A stretch of DNA of 5,795 nucleotides from CAYFUR01 sp964346275 (GTDB lineage Bacteria; Sumerlaeota; Sumerlaeia; SLMS01), in the NCBI GenBank assembly GCA_964346275.1, contig CAYFUR010000157.1, positions 1-5,795 on the forward strand, given 5' to 3'. Under the pieces are notes generated by a model. The model made no database searches and was not told the origin of the DNA. It worked only from the letters and a program-made list of their open reading frames with translations. The position numbers were made by a program, and so were the translations under genes. This document shows, one piece after another, positions 1-5,795 of the stretch. Position 1 is the first letter of the stretch. Each line of letters begins with the position of its first letter.

Positions 1-21
1 CTAGTCGAACTCACCAGATTG

Positions 22-69
22 AACTTTGAAGAAAAGAAAAGAAAAGGGGGACGGCAAAGAACCGCCCCC
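22..69 (-). terminator. Rho-independent terminator of the operon
   Basis: Read on the minus strand, a GC-rich stem is formed by GGGGG-CGG (69-65, 64-62) and CCG-T-CCCCC (54-52, bulge at 51, 50-46), with a 7-nt loop at 55-61. It is followed by a T-rich tract with single C interruptions (about 45-22). It begins about 30 nt after the stop codon of the GHL10 gene and is correctly oriented to end the three-gene transcript. The stem (8 bp with one bulge) and the T-tract are read directly from the sequence. Confidence 0.88.
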
Positions 70-99
70 TCAGAAGCCTTCATCCACGTGCCGGCATGG

Positions 100-1779
100 T
101 TATTCGGCGTTCGAGGTCCAATCCGGCCTGGTCGGTTGCTTCCATGGCCCCCGGCCCAGATCCGCTTTCATGGCCGGGGTCATGGCATCCCAAGCAAAAA
201 GGCTCTGGCCCGTGGCCCCCACGCGGCGGGTGGCCTCGACCTGCCGGATCAGTTGCCGCGGAGAAAATCCCAGGTACGGCCCCAGGCCGATCACCAGCGG
301 GGCGTCCTCCGGCAACAGGTCGTCCATCTCGCGAACAGACGCCGCCACTTCCCCGGCGCTGGTGGTATAAGCCATGGGAATAATAGAATCGACATATCCC
401 TCGCGCCCCCATTCCGCCCAGTTCTGCCCCTTATTGCGGATGGCGCTCTCCAAATCGGGAAAAACATCGGCTGTGAGGATCAACTCCGAATCCACGGCGC
501 GCACCGTCTTTGCCGTTTCCCGGACAAAAGAAGTGATCGTCTCCTCGCGCCAACTCATCCACTGCTTCCATTTTCCTTGATCATCGTCCGGGTTGATCTC
601 CATCGGGTCAAATCCCAGCTCCTCCTCCACCGTCTTCCGTGTATAGTCGCTGTAGTCCCACTGGTCCTCCCAGGAGTCCGACCCGCAATAGCGTATATAA
701 TCAAACTGGAAGCCATCGATTTCGTAATTCTCCGCAAGGGCCTTGTAGGCATCCATGAGAGCCGACCGGACTTCCGGCATCGCCGGACTAAAATACATGT
801 ACCCCGGCTCGTCATCGGAGACATGGCGCCCCTGGCGATCCTCCGCCAGCCACTCGGGACGCCGGGCGGCGAGCAGAGCGGGCTCCTTTTCGTTCCCCTC
901 GATCCCGATAAAGAAACAATGGACCCAGGCGTGGACTTCGATTCCCCGCGCATGGCATTCCTCGATCAAAACTTCCAGGGCATCCATGTCACCCAGTTGG
1001 GGGAACTTTGTATAGAGCCCCGTTGGATCCGTATAGATCGCCTGGGAAGCATAGATCGTTTCGGGAAAAGCGACATTCACACCGGCATCGGCCCATGCTT
1101 GCGCGAGAGAAGCGATTTCCTCGCGCGAAGTGGCGGCAAGACGGTGCCAGACCGCCCGAATTTCCCCTTCGGGCGAAGGCATGTTTTCCAGCGTCAGGGA
1201 CCAAAGATCGCGTTCGATCTCGTCCAGCAAATCGGCAGCCTGAGAGACGGCGTCCTGCGACGCGCTTTCCATCGCCTCGTCAATCAAACCGGAGGCCTTG
1301 CCCGCTTTCGTGCTCAACGACTTCGCTTCCTCACCTTTCTTTTTGGCGAGTTCTTCCTCAATCTCAGACAGGCGATGCCTCAGAGAGATCAACCGCCCCC
1401 GAGGCGAATCGTCTATCCTGACTGACGACTTGGTGAAGTACACGGCTGCCCCTGGCGCCAGGCTGCTGTTGATCCAGCGCGCCGCCGTCCCGTGGCCGGA
1501 AATCACAAACCCATTGGCGGGGATTGTGTTGTCGTTCTCCCCCACGGACTCCACGATGCCGTCGACAACCACCGCTTCCGAGCCATAGCGATTCGTTCCG
1601 GTGCTTTCGCGGAGGCCGGAAAACGTATAGACGTTCAGCTCGTTGGTGCCGCGATTGCCGGGAAATTCTCCGCCGAGAGGCGGATTGATCGCATCGATGG
1701 GATGCGAGGAATGGGACTGGCCCAGAAGAATGCCAGGCAGGTAAAGCAGTATCAAAAGGGAAAGAACGCTGCGTATCAT
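100..1779 (-). CDS. Secreted GHL10-family (DUF187) glycoside hydrolase
   Basis: Predicted exported glycoside hydrolase of 559 residues. Residues 1-20 form a signal peptide (MIRSVLSLLILLYLPGILLG) with no lipobox cysteine. Residues about 30-125 form a small domain with the pattern YTFSG...TGTNRYG...GFVISGHGTAARW, which I recall at the front of other bacterial hydrolases but cannot name firmly. Residues about 128-195 are charged and helical, probably a coiled-coil spacer. The catalytic (beta/alpha)8 domain runs from EIRAVWHR (206) to about 545. It contains the barrel motif DGFQFDYIRY (355-364) with D355 and D360, TADVFPD (436-442) and DSIIPMAYTT (464-473), all typical of GHL10. A characterised relative is E. 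coli DigH (YddW), which cuts peptidoglycan glycan strands lacking stem peptides; the substrate here is unknown. The ATG is chosen because it gives a clean signal peptide. It lies 15 nt after the deacetylase gene, so it is probably translated from the same mRNA. A terminator follows the TAA stop. Family assignment is firm, substrate is not. Confidence 0.88.
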   Translation of the reverse strand: MIRSVLSLLILLYLPGILLGQSHSSHPIDAINPPLGGEFPGNRGTNELNVYTFSGLRESTGTNRYGSEAVVVDGIVESVGENDNTIPANGFVISGHGTAARWINSSLAPGAAVYFTKSSVRIDDSPRGRLISLRHRLSEIEEELAKKKGEEAKSLSTKAGKASGLIDEAMESASQDAVSQAADLLDEIERDLWSLTLENMPSPEGEIRAVWHRLAATSREEIASLAQAWADAGVNVAFPETIYASQAIYTDPTGLYTKFPQLGDMDALEVLIEECHARGIEVHAWVHCFFIGIEGNEKEPALLAARRPEWLAEDRQGRHVSDDEPGYMYFSPAMPEVRSALMDAYKALAENYEIDGFQFDYIRYCGSDSWEDQWDYSDYTRKTVEEELGFDPMEINPDDDQGKWKQWMSWREETITSFVRETAKTVRAVDSELILTADVFPDLESAIRNKGQNWAEWGREGYVDSIIPMAYTTSAGEVAASVREMDDLLPEDAPLVIGLGPYLGFSPRQLIRQVEATRRVGATGQSLFAWDAMTPAMKADLGRGPWKQPTRPDWTSNAE

Positions 1780-1791
1780 GTATGGATGCGG

Positions 1792-1796
1792 CTCCT
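1792..1796 (-). promoter_or_regulatory. Ribosome binding site of the GHL10 gene, overlapping the upstream stop
   Basis: AGGAG on the minus strand overlaps the TAG stop codon (1797-1795) of the deacetylase gene. The spacer to the ATG at 1779 is 12 nt, longer than the usual 5-9 nt. The overlap suggests that ribosomes finishing the deacetylase gene help start the next one (translational coupling), which supports co-transcription. Confidence 0.6.
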
Positions 1797-2535
1797 AGAG
1801 TTGATGATGGGCTTTGATCGTAAAGTCTTCGCGCAGGCCAGCAAAGCTTTCGGGCACGGAATGTCCTCCGATGGCGTAGCGCCCTTCCTCCGGCTGAAAA
1901 TTTCCGTAAACCTGTTCATAGATGTCCCGGAAAATCTGCTGTTCCGCCTCGTCCCGCACACGGTTCTCGGACACGGCGTCATCTTCTCCGATCCGGCTCC
2001 ACATGGAACGCTTGATATACCAGGTGGGGAACGGGATCACGCACTCGCTCCAGAGGCCATGGAGCGCCTTTCCCGCCGCGAGGTGGTCGGGATGGTTATC
2101 GAACTGATAGGTCATCGTGTGATGAGAGCGCGGCCCGGGCAATGACGGGTCGCCATCGAATTCCTGAACGATGCGGCGCACCTCTTCCATGGGAAGCCCG
2201 CCGTCGGGAAAATCATGGAAAAACACCTGGTCGCGCGGAACGCCCAGGAGCGCCGCCGCCCGGAGAAACTCCTCCCGGCGGGCGCGGATGAACGCCGCCT
2301 TGTCGAACGGCTGGTCTCGATAGTTCTCCCCCGCCGGATCGTGGGTGGTTCCGTGGACGCGGCAGGGCATCTCGCCGCGCAGGCATTGAAAGGTCTCATC
2401 GGCCGCCCCGTCCGTCAACAGCACGAGAATCACCCGGTGGCCCGCGCGCACACGATTGCGGATCGCGGGCCCCATGGACAACGTCTCGTCATCTGCATGC
2501 GGCGCATAGAAAATATGTGTTTCGCGGCGGCCCAT
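1795..2535 (-). CDS. PIG-L/LmbE-family N-acetylglucosaminyl deacetylase
   Basis: Predicted zinc-dependent deacetylase of 246 residues. The family removes the acetyl group from GlcNAc-type sugars (as in MshB, BshB and PIG-L). APHADDE (residues 11-17) is the family's first metal motif, usually AHPDDE: by analogy with MshB, H13 and D16 bind zinc and D15 is the catalytic base. NHPDH (147-151) is the second motif (H-x-D-H), with H151 the third zinc ligand. VILVLLTDGAADE (35-47) fits the Rossmann-like core. The protein has no signal peptide or membrane segment, so it should be cytoplasmic. The frame stays open upstream to an ATG at 2725-2727, but that would overlap the previous gene by over 100 nt. 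The ATG at 2533-2535 is preferred: it has GGAG 6 nt upstream and puts the HADDE motif near the N-terminus as usual. It sits between two secreted hydrolases, which suggests it processes an imported amino-sugar product; a role in thiol cofactor or cell-surface glycan synthesis is the alternative. Confidence 0.87.
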   Translation of the reverse strand: MGRRETHIFYAPHADDETLSMGPAIRNRVRAGHRVILVLLTDGAADETFQCLRGEMPCRVHGTTHDPAGENYRDQPFDKAAFIRARREEFLRAAALLGVPRDQVFFHDFPDGGLPMEEVRRIVQEFDGDPSLPGPRSHHTMTYQFDNHPDHLAAGKALHGLWSECVIPFPTWYIKRSMWSRIGEDDAVSENRVRDEAEQQIFRDIYEQVYGNFQPEEGRYAIGGHSVPESFAGLREDFTIKAHHQL

Positions 2536-2541
2536 CGGAAT

Positions 2542-2545
2542 CTCC
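2542..2545 (-). promoter_or_regulatory. Ribosome binding site that decides the deacetylase start
   Basis: GGAG on the minus strand lies 6 nt before the ATG at 2533-2535. This favours the 246-residue protein over the 310-residue version that would begin inside the GH20 gene. Confidence 0.6.
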
Positions 2546-2570
2546 AGGGAGGCATGTAAAGAAACTGGCA

Positions 2571-2611
2571 CCGGAATGCAACCCGGAGCCAGCGGATTCT
2601 CGCGATTCCGG
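2571..2611 (-). repeat. Inverted repeat in the gap between the GH20 and deacetylase genes
   Basis: CCGGAAT (2571-2577) and ATTCCGG (2605-2611) are perfect 7-bp inverted arms separated by 27 nt. They fill most of the 77-nt gap. On the minus strand a short pyrimidine stretch (TTTCTTT, about 2558-2564) follows the stem at a small distance. It could be a weak attenuator or an mRNA-stabilising hairpin for the upstream message. It could also be chance, given the long loop. Confidence 0.35.
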
Positions 2612-2612
2612 C

Positions 2613-5528
2613 TTACTCGACGCCGGTAATCGCCATGATGATTGGCGCCGCTTCGCTGTTTGCGGAGTGCAATTCGATCGCCGCGATTTTCTTTTTCGGG
2701 CGCGGATTCCTCCACGAGAGATCCCACATCTTCACCGCCTTGCCGCTTTCCGTGGTTCCTTCCCAGGCGATGCGCGCATCCGGCCCCACGCGATTATCCG
2801 TATAGGCGAAAAGGTTCTCGCCATGGATCAGCGGCTCTTCCTCGCTCTTGCCGTCTGTATAGACGATCTTGATCGTTCCCGCGCGTGTTTTCTCCCCCGC
2901 GCGGAACGCCGCGGCGGAGAGGAAATGCAGTTCGCTGGCGCGGCGCGGCTGCTCGAGGTCAACGCGAACGGACTCGGGGAAGCGCCCCTCGGGGTTGAAC
3001 TTGCCCGCAAGGAGAAGCGCCGCTTCCCCTTCGCCGTTCTCCCGCACCTGGAAGCGCGTTTCGCCGAACACCTCCTGATCCATGGGGAAGGACGACATGT
3101 CGAGCCCGGGGCCATAACCGAGCCAGCCGTCGTGGCCTTTCGTGTCCGCCAGCTTGCGATTCATGAAAGGCGTCATATCGACCAGGAACCCTTTCTTTTC
3201 CTCCAGGATCGGTTTGCGGCCGGTCCACACGTCGAGGAACACGTCGCGGGCGGTGAAGGGCAGGTCGTGGTGCGGTGTTGTGTCGCCGCTCCAGGCATAG
3301 TAAGCGGCGTATATATACGCCCAGTACTGGTGCCAGGCCTGCTGGTTGCCGTCGATCCGGAAGTTGAACCCGGCCCAGGTCGTCTGGAGAAGGCCCTCCG
3401 CGTCCGCGTTGATACAGGCGAGCGCGAGGTTTTGGATGTTCCCCGGGCGATCCCACGAGGCGCCCGCCGTCTCGAACCCGGCGTCTTTCCAGATTTCGAT
3501 GGATGTATATTCCTCGGGTTCCACCACGTCGTAATGCCAGTCGGTAATGAAGATGTCCTTGGGCAGCATGTCGCGGCGCGTCTTCGCCTCTTCCTTGCTC
3601 GGGGCAAACGTTGCGTCGGTCGCTTCGCCCTCGGCGAGGAACATGTCGCCCCACATCATCACCTGGATATCGCGCTCGCTGAACCAGTCGTGGAGCTTGT
3701 GGATATCGCCCAGGATCAGTTCCGTCGCGGACAAGCCGCTCTCCTTACTGCGATAGGGGAAACGGCCCCGCATGGCGACCTCGTCGTGGCCGATGTGAAA
3801 GCGCTCGGGCTGGAAGAAATCCACCGCTTCCTGATAGACGGAAAAGATGAATTCATAGGTCCGCGGATTCGTCGGGTTATAGGCGTACGGCGTGTCCGGG
3901 TCTTCCGCGATGTCCAGGTTCTGGTCGTTCACGAAAATCCATTCGCTGTGGCCGAGCGACTGAACCAGCGGAATGATTTCGATCATATTCTCATCGGCGG
4001 CATCGACGACCTTGCGCGCCTCGGATTTCTTCATGCCGTATTGGGGATGCGCGATTTCCGGCGCGCTGTCCCAGATCAGATACTCCGTCTCCCAGACGAA
4101 GCTGTTGATCTTAAACCGCGCCATGAGCGTGCGCACGGCCTTCGAAATTTCGTCCCCGGCGCCCTTGCCCGAAAGGGCGTGGATACCGCGAAAATCGAGG
4201 GAAGGATAATCGGAAATCTCGGCTCCGCGCAGATAGACACCCTCGCCATCGACGCCAATGAGCTGCGCCAGCGTCGTCGCGCCGTAGAAAACCCCCTCCG
4301 GCGAATTGCCCGCCACCGCCGCCCCATCGGCGCCGACGCGCAGGACATAGCCCTGCTCGTGTTCCGGCAGCTCCAGGCCCGCCTCCGCGCAGAATTCCGC
4401 CGCGCGGGATTCCGGTCCCCCCAACACAATCGCCGGACGGCTCGCCTCGGCCGGGGCGTCCTTTTCGCGCAGGGAAGCCTTCGTCCCGTAAAGGTCTTCC
4501 AGGTCCTTCAGGAAAAACCGGCCCGCCTTTGCATAGCCCTCCGGCACGTTCTTTCCTGTATAGACGCGCGTTTTCCCGGAAAGCGGAAAGCGCTCGCCCG
4601 TGAAGGCGGCGTCCTTGGGCTTGGGGATCAGGGGACGCTCGCCGGTGTTGGGCAGGCGGGCGGCGTCCGTTTCCTCCGCGCCAGCGGCGGCTTCCACGGG
4701 AGCGGCAGCCGTGGCGACGGTTTTCATCTCCTCGGGAAAGGAGAGCTTCACGGAATAGTGATACTCCTTGCCGGATTCGATCTCCCGGCCGAGCTGGCCA
4801 AACCAGAAGAGCGGCTTGTCGGCCCGCGCCCAGCGATTCTTGCGGTAATCGAACAGGATCATATCCGGCTCGTCGTTCACCTCGATCTCCATCGGGCCGA
4901 TGCGCGAATCGATCCGGAGCGTGCGGATATCATTCGCGACCGTCGACACATCGACGGCGGCGCCCGGCGATTCGGCGGGAATCACGCCCTCCACCTCGCC
5001 GTCCTCCACCGTGCCCTCGTATGGCGCGGAAAGGAGCGGCGTCGGGTTCAGGCTGGCCACGTTCCATTCGATAATCGCCGGAATGTCCTCCAGCAGGCGG
5101 AACTTCAAATCCCATTCGATCGTGTTGTCGGGATGGAGCGTATAGACTTCGGTCCCGGCAAAGGCGGGCGTTTCATCGTGGGATTCCGGCGGGCGGCGCT
5201 CGAGCATCACGCGAAGGCCGCCGTCCTCCGTCGCCTCGATTTCCGCGCCGGAAAGGAGGTCGGGGTTCTCTTCCATTCCAAAAATGCGCTCGGTCCAGCC
5301 CGGCGTCATCACCCAGAGCGACGATCCCCGGATCATCTCGATATCATGAACGCGGAGAGTCATGCCGTTGTGAAAGTCGTAGGACATTTCCATGTCGCCG
5401 ACTTCCAGGGCGAGGGTGTCTTCGGTCTGGAGGGTCACCTCGACGCGCGCCGCCGCGGGCGCGGCCATCAACCCGGCGACGAGCGCCAGCAGGAGAAGCA
5501 GAGCGGGGAGAGTGGTGTGTTTTTTCAC
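2613..5528 (-). CDS. Secreted GH20-type beta-N-acetylhexosaminidase, multidomain
   Basis: Predicted exported hydrolase of 971 residues that should remove terminal GlcNAc or GalNAc from glycans. Residues 1-27 are a signal peptide with a hydrophobic core and an AAA cleavage site before R28. Residues 28-268 look like a beta-rich domain of unassigned family, followed by an Ala-rich linker (about 269-297). Residues 298-438 (starting LIPKPKD) match the GH20 N-terminal alpha/beta domain, including PEGVFYGATTLAQL (410-423). The catalytic barrel starts at SDYPSLDFRGIH (439-450), where R447 corresponds to the substrate-binding arginine. HIGHDE (578-583) carries the catalytic pair D582-E583 of substrate-assisted GH20 catalysis. 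Tryptophans at 626, 664 and 718 fit the sugar pocket. Residues about 820-971 form a beta-rich C-terminal domain, possibly carbohydrate-binding. At 971 residues it is longer than most GH20 enzymes because of the added domains. The RG block lacks the usual LDxxR that follows it, so this is a divergent branch and exact substrate is uncertain. The start is GTG, supported by AAGGA 7 nt upstream. Confidence 0.85.
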   Translation of the reverse strand: MKKHTTLPALLLLLALVAGLMAAPAAARVEVTLQTEDTLALEVGDMEMSYDFHNGMTLRVHDIEMIRGSSLWVMTPGWTERIFGMEENPDLLSGAEIEATEDGGLRVMLERRPPESHDETPAFAGTEVYTLHPDNTIEWDLKFRLLEDIPAIIEWNVASLNPTPLLSAPYEGTVEDGEVEGVIPAESPGAAVDVSTVANDIRTLRIDSRIGPMEIEVNDEPDMILFDYRKNRWARADKPLFWFGQLGREIESGKEYHYSVKLSFPEEMKTVATAAAPVEAAAGAEETDAARLPNTGERPLIPKPKDAAFTGERFPLSGKTRVYTGKNVPEGYAKAGRFFLKDLEDLYGTKASLREKDAPAEASRPAIVLGGPESRAAEFCAEAGLELPEHEQGYVLRVGADGAAVAGNSPEGVFYGATTLAQLIGVDGEGVYLRGAEISDYPSLDFRGIHALSGKGAGDEISKAVRTLMARFKINSFVWETEYLIWDSAPEIAHPQYGMKKSEARKVVDAADENMIEIIPLVQSLGHSEWIFVNDQNLDIAEDPDTPYAYNPTNPRTYEFIFSVYQEAVDFFQPERFHIGHDEVAMRGRFPYRSKESGLSATELILGDIHKLHDWFSERDIQVMMWGDMFLAEGEATDATFAPSKEEAKTRRDMLPKDIFITDWHYDVVEPEEYTSIEIWKDAGFETAGASWDRPGNIQNLALACINADAEGLLQTTWAGFNFRIDGNQQAWHQYWAYIYAAYYAWSGDTTPHHDLPFTARDVFLDVWTGRKPILEEKKGFLVDMTPFMNRKLADTKGHDGWLGYGPGLDMSSFPMDQEVFGETRFQVRENGEGEAALLLAGKFNPEGRFPESVRVDLEQPRRASELHFLSAAAFRAGEKTRAGTIKIVYTDGKSEEEPLIHGENLFAYTDNRVGPDARIAWEGTTESGKAVKMWDLSWRNPRPKKKIAAIELHSANSEAAPIIMAITGVE

Positions 5529-5535
5529 GGTGTTG

Positions 5536-5540
5536 TCCTT
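5536..5540 (-). promoter_or_regulatory. Ribosome binding site of the GH20 gene
   Basis: AAGGA on the minus strand, within AAAAGGA, lies 7 nt before the GTG at 5526-5528. Together with the signal peptide that begins directly at this codon, it supports the GTG start. Confidence 0.7.
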
Positions 5541-5562
5541 TTCCGCGGGAGTGCCACTGCAA

Positions 5563-5591
5563 ATTATACTGTTACATTAAATGGCGTTTGG
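5563..5591 (-). promoter_or_regulatory. Candidate sigma-70 type promoter of the operon
   Basis: On the minus strand a perfect TATAAT lies at 5568-5563, inside an AT-rich patch (5561-5582) that stands out from the GC-rich surroundings. A start about 7 nt downstream would give a leader of roughly 27 nt containing the AAGGA site. The -35 region is poor: with a 17-bp spacer it is CCAAAC, and with 18 or 19 bp it is TCCAAA or TTCCAA. This suggests a promoter needing help from an activator. The left arm of an inverted repeat covers the same bases. Confidence 0.5.
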
Positions 5592-5629
5592 AACGTCGGC
5601 ACAAGCCCAATCCGCACGCTCCAAACGCC
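5583..5629. repeat. 10-bp perfect inverted repeat over the promoter -35 region
   Basis: GGCGTTTGGA (5583-5592) is perfectly complementary to TCCAAACGCC (5620-5629). Pairing can extend inward past one mismatch (5594-5596 with 5616-5618) and, with a bulge at 5615, through 5597-5599 with 5612-5614, leaving a loop of about 12 nt. The arm nearest the gene overlaps the expected -35 box. Possible roles are a regulator-binding site or the hairpin of a terminator for a gene beyond the right edge. It lacks a clear T-tract on either strand, so the operator reading is slightly favoured. Confidence 0.5.
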
Positions 5630-5644
5630 GGCAAATTTGTTTCA

Positions 5645-5667
5645 CGCGTTTCAACATGAACCACGCG
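5645..5667. repeat. Short hairpin upstream of the operon promoter
   Basis: CGCGT-TTCA (5645-5653) pairs with TGAA (5657-5660) and ACGCG (5663-5667), with a 3-nt loop and a 2-nt bulge (5661-5662), giving 9 base pairs. T7 and T6 runs follow on the plus strand at 5681-5687 and 5690-5695, starting 13 nt after the stem. That distance is too long for a standard intrinsic terminator. The role is unknown. Confidence 0.35.
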
Positions 5668-5795
5668 ATGGCCAGGCGCATTTTTTTACTTTTTTCGTCC
5701 GGGAAAGTTGCCGCCCGCCGTAAAGTGCCCCACGCTCTAACTGCCCCCCAGCAAAAACGCGCTCCTCCCCGCTTTCGGGATGAGTGCCATGGCTT

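Larger units (their letters stand above)
5529..5795. other. Upstream intergenic region with no supportable gene
   Basis: Apart from the promoter, the two inverted repeats and the T-runs, I see no convincing gene here. All three minus-strand frames stay open for some distance from the right edge, and a plus-strand frame starting at 5656 is open to the edge. None has a ribosome binding site or a recognisable product. The end of a neighbouring minus-strand gene at the extreme right edge (stop at 5737-5739 or 5577-5579) cannot be excluded. Confidence 0.5.

Noticed and set aside
19..1425. A 468-codon open frame on the plus strand opposite the GHL10 gene
   Set aside because: It is an antisense shadow: it begins in the purine-rich terminator tract, has no plausible start region for a gene and shows no family motifs.
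1492..2145. A 217-codon plus-strand frame spanning the GHL10/deacetylase junction
   Set aside because: It is antisense to two well-supported genes and shows no domain or ribosome binding site of its own.
2536..2727. N-terminal extension of the deacetylase to an ATG at 2727 (310 residues)
   Set aside because: It would overlap the end of the GH20 gene by more than 100 nt, adds a low-complexity Arg-rich segment, and the internal ATG has a good ribosome binding site and correct family length.
642..5150. Recurring GTATAG(A) words scattered through the window
   Set aside because: Several of them fall in coding sequence for Val-Tyr-Thr or Ile-Tyr-Thr (TAT-AC codons on the minus strand), so codon choice is enough to explain those I checked; spacing is irregular and no array is present.
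2517..5723. A 1068-codon open frame on the plus strand running opposite the whole GH20 gene
   Set aside because: Its translation is full of Arg, His and Pro and has no recognisable domain. It mirrors a real gene with signal peptide and catalytic motifs and is a product of high GC at third codon positions.
5737..5790. Minus-strand 17-codon frame MALIPKAGRSAFLLGGS at the right edge
   Set aside because: It is too short to judge. It could be the tail of a gene outside the window but has no recognisable motif.
5656..5795. Plus-strand frame beginning ATG at 5656 and open to the right edge
   Set aside because: There is no ribosome binding site, the peptide (MNHAMARRIFLLFSS...) resembles no protein I know, and it runs through T-runs and other non-coding features. 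It cannot be supported from 46 codons.

Overview
The window is a GC-rich piece (my impression is about 60 % GC; not computed) of a bacterial genome. It carries three complete genes, all on the minus strand and probably transcribed together from right to left. Long reading frames on the opposite strand are GC-driven shadows. The protein styles suggest a carbohydrate-degrading, Gram-negative-type bacterium, perhaps of the Planctomycetota/Lentisphaerota/Hydrogenedentota kind: a divergent GH20 enzyme with large accessory domains, a GHL10 glycoside hydrolase with an extra N-terminal domain, and a PIG-L deacetylase. The lineage is a guess from family flavour, not from a marker gene.

Layout from the right edge: 5529-5795 is non-coding as far as I can support. 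It holds a perfect TATAAT -10 box at 5563-5568, a 10-bp inverted repeat (5583-5592 / 5620-5629) lying over the expected -35 region, a second hairpin at 5645-5667 and two T-runs. Next comes a secreted 971-residue GH20-type beta-N-acetylhexosaminidase (GTG start, 2613-5528). After a 77-nt gap follows a 246-residue cytoplasmic PIG-L/LmbE-type N-deacetylase (1795-2535). After a 15-nt gap comes a secreted 559-residue GHL10 (DUF187) family hydrolase (100-1779), whose ribosome binding site overlaps the stop codon of the deacetylase gene. A strong rho-independent terminator (about 22-69) closes the unit.

Taken together the three genes look like a small operon for breaking down an amino-sugar-containing glycan. 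The GHL10 enzyme would act as a chain-cleaving hydrolase, the GH20 enzyme would release terminal N-acetylhexosamine, and the PIG-L enzyme would deacetylate a GlcNAc-type product inside the cell. Chitin, peptidoglycan glycan strands and host or algal glycoconjugates are all possible substrates; the sequence does not decide between them. No transporter, regulator or sugar kinase lies in the window. I see no mobile element, CRISPR array, tRNA or rRNA, and no clear sign of an entirely new system. The most unusual points are the divergent GH20 active-site motif, the unassigned N-terminal domains of both hydrolases, and the inverted repeat at the promoter.
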